A stretch of DNA of 9,729 nucleotides from Lachnospiraceae bacterium (GTDB taxonomy: Bacteria; Bacillota_A; Clostridia; Lachnospirales; Lachnospiraceae): assembly GCA_024689605.1 (NCBI GenBank), contig JAILDD010000029.1, positions 1 through 9,729 on the forward strand, read 5' to 3'. The translations under genes and the position numbers were made by a program. Below are positions 7,169-9,729 of the stretch, piece after piece (the stretch's first letter is position 1; every line of letters begins with the position of its first letter). The notes below the pieces were generated by a model. It ran no database searches. It was not told the origin of the DNA and worked only from the letters and a program-made list of their open reading frames with translations.

Positions 7169-7966
7169 TTATTGAACTCCCGTCAATTCATCCATAGTAT
7201 CTATCACTACCACGCAGTCAGGATGAACCCTCTGCATGATGAGCTTCATAATATTTTCGGGCACTGCCACACATCCTCCCGTATAGGGCTTCTCAGGCCC
7301 GAAACAGTGGAGGAATATTGCAGATCCCCTTCCGGGCGTACCGTCATCATTGAAACTTATATTTAGACAATACTGATACTGGTAATCATAATCAACTATA
7401 TGCTCGCTGTTCTCCATATCCAGATCAGGATAGTCCTTAATATCTACCATTTCATTGTAGTGCATGCCTTCATTCATATCCCCTGACCAGTAGGTATCAT
7501 CATCTACCTGCACATAAGGAATGGCACATCCCGGGTCGGGCGCTATGCCGAATGCTTTATTAAAACCGTATGTTCCCACAGGGGTCTGGCCACAGCCCTC
7601 TGCATGATCAGCATCAAGGCACAGACCGTTTTTGCCCACAAAGCCCGGGGTGGAAAGCACCTGCTTCCATGTTCCGCTCTCATCACGCTCATGCATTGAT
7701 ATGGTTGCGGTGGTTTTATCCATTCCCATTGCAGCAACAATAAAAAGCTGATCAACTGATCCATCCTGAGCCGCAGGAAGGGCACTTACCCATTCAGGGG
7801 AATCCACCACTTCATGTGAAGACGCATAGAGACTGTCCGATGATGAAGCTGCCTCTGTGTCAGTATCCTGAGCCGAAGCCGTTACATTCGCATCCTGTCC
7901 ATTGCTGCACCCACAGGTGAACACCATCACCGCAGCAATCAGCCCTGCAAGAAATTTCTTTTTCAT
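7169..7966 (-). CDS. L,D-transpeptidase-like (YkuD-type, COG3786-like) lipoprotein
   Basis: This is a 265-residue predicted lipoprotein. The signal peptide (MKKKF, then a hydrophobic core) ends in TCGC with C20 as the likely lipidated residue. A Ser/Thr/Asp-rich linker (21-50) follows. The catalytic region carries the YkuD-like pattern: a GQTPVGTYGFNKAFG segment (about 126-140) and then IFLHCFGPEKPYTGGCVAVPE. This places H220 and the nucleophile C232 in an H-x11-C arrangement, like the HxxxxPTxGCVAL signature of the COG3786 branch rather than the classic SHGC(I/V)R. Such enzymes make or edit 3-3 cross-links in peptidoglycan or attach proteins to it, using a Cys nucleophile outside the membrane. 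I chose the ATG at 7966, because it gives a proper signal peptide and has AAGGGAG 11 bases upstream. An ATG 9 codons further up overlaps that site. It is the first gene of the unit leading to fprA. Confidence 0.85.
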   Translation of the reverse strand: MKKKFLAGLIAAVMVFTCGCSNGQDANVTASAQDTDTEAASSSDSLYASSHEVVDSPEWVSALPAAQDGSVDQLFIVAAMGMDKTTATISMHERDESGTWKQVLSTPGFVGKNGLCLDADHAEGCGQTPVGTYGFNKAFGIAPDPGCAIPYVQVDDDTYWSGDMNEGMHYNEMVDIKDYPDLDMENSEHIVDYDYQYQYCLNISFNDDGTPGRGSAIFLHCFGPEKPYTGGCVAVPENIMKLIMQRVHPDCVVVIDTMDELTGVQ

Positions 7967-8008
7967 AATTCCATGATCTCCCTTCCGCCACATCGCGGCT
8001 GTTTGAAT

Positions 8009-8066
8009 ATTATATTATTCCGCTTAAGCACAGTACATATTTTACCCCAAGTCTGAAATAAAGCAA
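8009..8066 (-). promoter_or_regulatory. Two candidate promoters for the ldt-lipoprotein-fprA unit
   Basis: On the minus strand the proximal candidate is a perfect TATAAT (8014-8009) with a weak TGTACT (8037-8032) 17 bases upstream. The distal one is TTGCTT (8066-8061), a 16-base spacer and TAAAAT (8044-8039). Both lie in the 120-base AT-rich gap between the rlmD stop and the ldt start. No terminator is visible after rlmD, so read-through from upstream is also possible. Confidence 0.5.
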
Positions 8067-8086
8067 ACAGGATACATAAATCATTT

Positions 8087-9484
8087 TCAGTCATGAGATC
8101 TGGATAAAAGCACTGCAGTCTCTATATTCCCTGTAAAAGGGAACATATCCACCATCCCCCATCTTTTGATCCTGTAGCCGGCATAGCTTATGGCTGCCAT
8201 ATCCCGTGCCAGGCTGGTGGGCTTACATGAAATATAGACTATGTTATCAACATTGTATGCAAGTATTTTGCCTAATGCCTTAGGGTTGACTCCATCCCTG
8301 GGAGGATCCAGGATAATGCAGTCCGGCTTTGCGTCTTTGAAATCGTCAAGAACTTTTAATACATCGCCGGCAATGAACTCGCAGTTAGATAGACCGTTCG
8401 CCTTTGCATTTTCTCCTGCGGCAAGGACAGCCTCTTCCACTATCTCCATCCCCACAACTTTCCCTGCTGCCGGTGCCAGCAGCTGTGCAATGGTTCCCGT
8501 ACCGCTGTAAAGATCAAAGACCAGTCCACCGCCGATATGTTCCCTGATATAGCTTCTGGCCTTATCGTAGAGCAGCTCTGCCCCTAAACTATTGGTCTGG
8601 AAAAATGAGAATGGTGTTATCTTAAATTTCAGGCCAAGTATCTCTTCTTCAAAATAGTCCCGGCCATAAAGCACTTCCATGGAATCGCATTTTACTGCAT
8701 CAGCCTCAGAGTCATTTATTATATGCAGTATTCCCGAATAATGCCCCGTTAGTTCCAGAGAAAGGAGACCGTTTTTCCAGGTTTCCCACAATCCCTCCTC
8801 TGCAGCTTCTGATGATGTCACAAGGGCAGCCAGTATCTCTCCGGTCTTTGCGGCCTTACGCAGCAGCAGGTGCCTTAACACGCCGTCATGGTTCATCCTG
8901 TGATAAAAGGGGATTTTTTTTTCCGCAAAGAACATCCTGGTGTATTCCAGTATCATTCCGAAGTCCCTGTCCGCGATACGGCAGGCATCCGCATCCACTA
9001 TGTCGTAAAAGCTCCCCCGCTTATGCAGGCCAAGGGCCAAAGGGCCATTCTTACAGCTGTCCCCAAAGGTATATTCCATCTTATTCCTGTATCCGCACTC
9101 AAGGGGACTTGCGCTTATCCCGTCATATACGGTATCCGGTGACTCAATGTAACCCTTCAGCAGTTCCTTTACCTGTGCTTCCTTTATCCTTAATGTCTCT
9201 TCATAAGGAAATCCCTGGTAAAGACATCCGCCGCATATTCCCGCCTTGGGGCATCTGTCGGCAGTTTCGCAGTCAGCAGGCTTTATAACAGACTTAAGCA
9301 AACCTTCAGCCCGGCCGTGGCTCTTTTTTGCAAGCCGGTATTCAACCCTCCGCCCCGGAAGGGCGTTCTTTACGGTCACAAAATCAATACCTTCCTCGTT
9401 TTCCACGGCACGCACCCTTCCCTTATTGGGAAAATCCATTTTCTCTGCTACTCCGTTATAAATCCCGCCTTTTTTTAATCTCAT
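8087..9484 (-). CDS. rlmD: 23S rRNA (uracil-C5) methyltransferase, RlmD/TrmA family
   Basis: At 465 residues this is a full-length SAM-dependent RNA m5U methyltransferase of the TrmA/RumA family, acting in the cytosol on 23S rRNA (or, in some relatives, tRNA). An N-terminal TRAM-like RNA-binding domain spans about 8-67. An iron-sulfur cysteine cluster follows at C72, C78, C84 and C87 (CPKAGICGGC), with C168 in the DACRIAD region as a further candidate ligand. The methyltransferase domain has FFQTN (294-298), the SAM loop DLYSGTGTI (324-332), DPPRDG (393-398) and the catalytic nucleophile C420 in ISCKP. The catalytic-base glutamate is E455 in TGNIET; the more usual histidine two residues before that Glu is Asn here. 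The ATG at 9484 has TTGGAG 7 bases upstream. Clostridial members are often one enzyme modifying two 23S sites (RlmCD-like), so the exact target is uncertain. A terminator lies 21 bases before its start. Confidence 0.92.
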   Translation of the reverse strand: MRLKKGGIYNGVAEKMDFPNKGRVRAVENEEGIDFVTVKNALPGRRVEYRLAKKSHGRAEGLLKSVIKPADCETADRCPKAGICGGCLYQGFPYEETLRIKEAQVKELLKGYIESPDTVYDGISASPLECGYRNKMEYTFGDSCKNGPLALGLHKRGSFYDIVDADACRIADRDFGMILEYTRMFFAEKKIPFYHRMNHDGVLRHLLLRKAAKTGEILAALVTSSEAAEEGLWETWKNGLLSLELTGHYSGILHIINDSEADAVKCDSMEVLYGRDYFEEEILGLKFKITPFSFFQTNSLGAELLYDKARSYIREHIGGGLVFDLYSGTGTIAQLLAPAAGKVVGMEIVEEAVLAAGENAKANGLSNCEFIAGDVLKVLDDFKDAKPDCIILDPPRDGVNPKALGKILAYNVDNIVYISCKPTSLARDMAAISYAGYRIKRWGMVDMFPFTGNIETAVLLSRSHD

Positions 9485-9505
9485 AAAAATTCTCCAAGGT
9501 AACGT

Positions 9506-9534
9506 AAAAGAGCGGGAACGAAACGTTCCCGCTC
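9506..9534 (-). terminator. Rho-independent terminator after the acidic membrane protein gene
   Basis: On the minus strand, GAGCGGGAACG (9534-9524) and CGTTCCCGCTC (9520-9510) form a perfect 11-bp stem with a 3-base loop, followed by TTTT (9509-9506). It lies 20 bases after the stop of the upstream gene. Only 21 bases, containing a ribosome binding site, lie between it and the rlmD start codon, with no room for a promoter. Confidence 0.88.
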
Positions 9535-9554
9535 CTCAGATAAATCCTTTAAAC

Positions 9555-9729
9555 TCAGCCTTCAACCTTCTTTGTCTCGTCCTCAACAACATCATCGTCA
9601 TCAAAGAAATCATCATCGAAGTCATCATCAAAATCATCATCGAAATCATCGAGATAATCAGGTGTCATGAACTTATAGATAGCAAATGCAACAACTGCTG
9701 CAACAACAACGATACCTAAAATGATAAGA
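9555..9729 (-). CDS. Single-span membrane protein with Asp/Phe-repeat acidic tail, C-terminal part
   Basis: The last 57 codons of a gene whose 5' end lies beyond the window, ending in TGA at 9555-9557. The visible part is a hydrophobic membrane segment (LIILGIVVVAAVVAFAIYKF) followed by a very acidic tail. The tail carries consecutive DDDF-type repeats (about residues 27-42 of the visible part), then VVEDETKKVEG. The membrane span is followed by a YK, which suggests that the acidic tail faces the cytosol if the positive-inside rule holds. The function is unknown. It could be a short membrane protein of about 60-100 residues or the end of a larger one. Confidence 0.75.
   Translation of the reverse strand, partial: LIILGIVVVAAVVAFAIYKFMTPDYLDDFDDDFDDDFDDDFFDDDDVVEDETKKVEG
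9610..9645 (-). repeat. Three 12-bp tandem units encoding DDDF repeats
   Basis: Plus-strand units at 9610-9621, 9622-9633 and 9634-9645 share the pattern TCATCATC followed by a purine-rich four bases (GAAG, AAAA, GAAA). On the coding strand each encodes Phe plus three Asp. The units differ only at synonymous positions, which points to selection on the protein pattern, or to an old duplication, rather than to a fresh slippage array. Confidence 0.7.

Noticed and set aside
8812..9288. Plus-strand open frame of 158 codons
   Set aside because: It is antisense to rlmD, rich in Arg, Pro and Ser as expected for a reverse-frame shadow.
9598..9655. TCATCATC repeats as a possible CRISPR or regulatory repeat array
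   Set aside because: The units are contiguous with no spacers, in frame, and encode Asp/Phe repeats; they are coding repeats.

Overview
All genes in this window lie on the minus strand, so transcription runs from high to low coordinates. The window suggests a strictly or largely anaerobic, low-to-moderate GC Gram-positive bacterium of the Clostridia, most likely a Lachnospiraceae relative. This is inferred from strong purine-rich Shine-Dalgarno sites, sigma-A type promoters, rho-independent terminators, three lipobox lipoproteins, a flavodiiron protein, and a VTC / DUF4956 / Cthe_2159-type cluster of a kind met in gut Clostridia. No database comparison was possible.

In order of transcription: (1) the 3' end of a gene for a single-span membrane protein with an Asp/Phe-repeat tail (9555-9729), closed by a perfect 11-bp-stem terminator; (2) a TrmA/RlmD-family RNA uracil-5 methyltransferase (8087-9484); (3) two candidate promoters (8009-8066) and an apparent three-gene unit: an L,D-transpeptidase-like lipoprotein (7169-7966), an unrecognised 445-residue acidic lipoprotein (5788-7125) and an FprA flavodiiron protein (4593-5762), ended by a strong terminator (4518-4569); (4) a very good promoter (4436-4464) driving a second unit: a VTC-domain protein (3566-4342) and a DUF4956 membrane protein (2790-3467), then a terminator-like hairpin (2720-2759), then a Cthe_2159-type carbohydrate-binding lipoprotein (869-2698); (5) after a 163-base gap, the N-terminal 235 residues of a GAF-domain protein that runs off the window (1-705).

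Functionally the window is mostly cell envelope and stress physiology. The VTC, DUF4956 and beta-helix lipoprotein genes look like one system: a cytosolic tunnel enzyme of the polyphosphate-polymerase type, a membrane partner, and a surface polysaccharide-binding protein. This is the best candidate for an incompletely described system. A second theme is terminator hairpins whose U-tracts end exactly 21 bases before the next start codon (before the Cthe_2159-type gene and before rlmD). That leaves room only for the ribosome binding site, so each of these genes must depend on read-through or on a promoter inside or upstream of the hairpin. No tRNA, rRNA, CRISPR array, insertion sequence or phage gene was seen.
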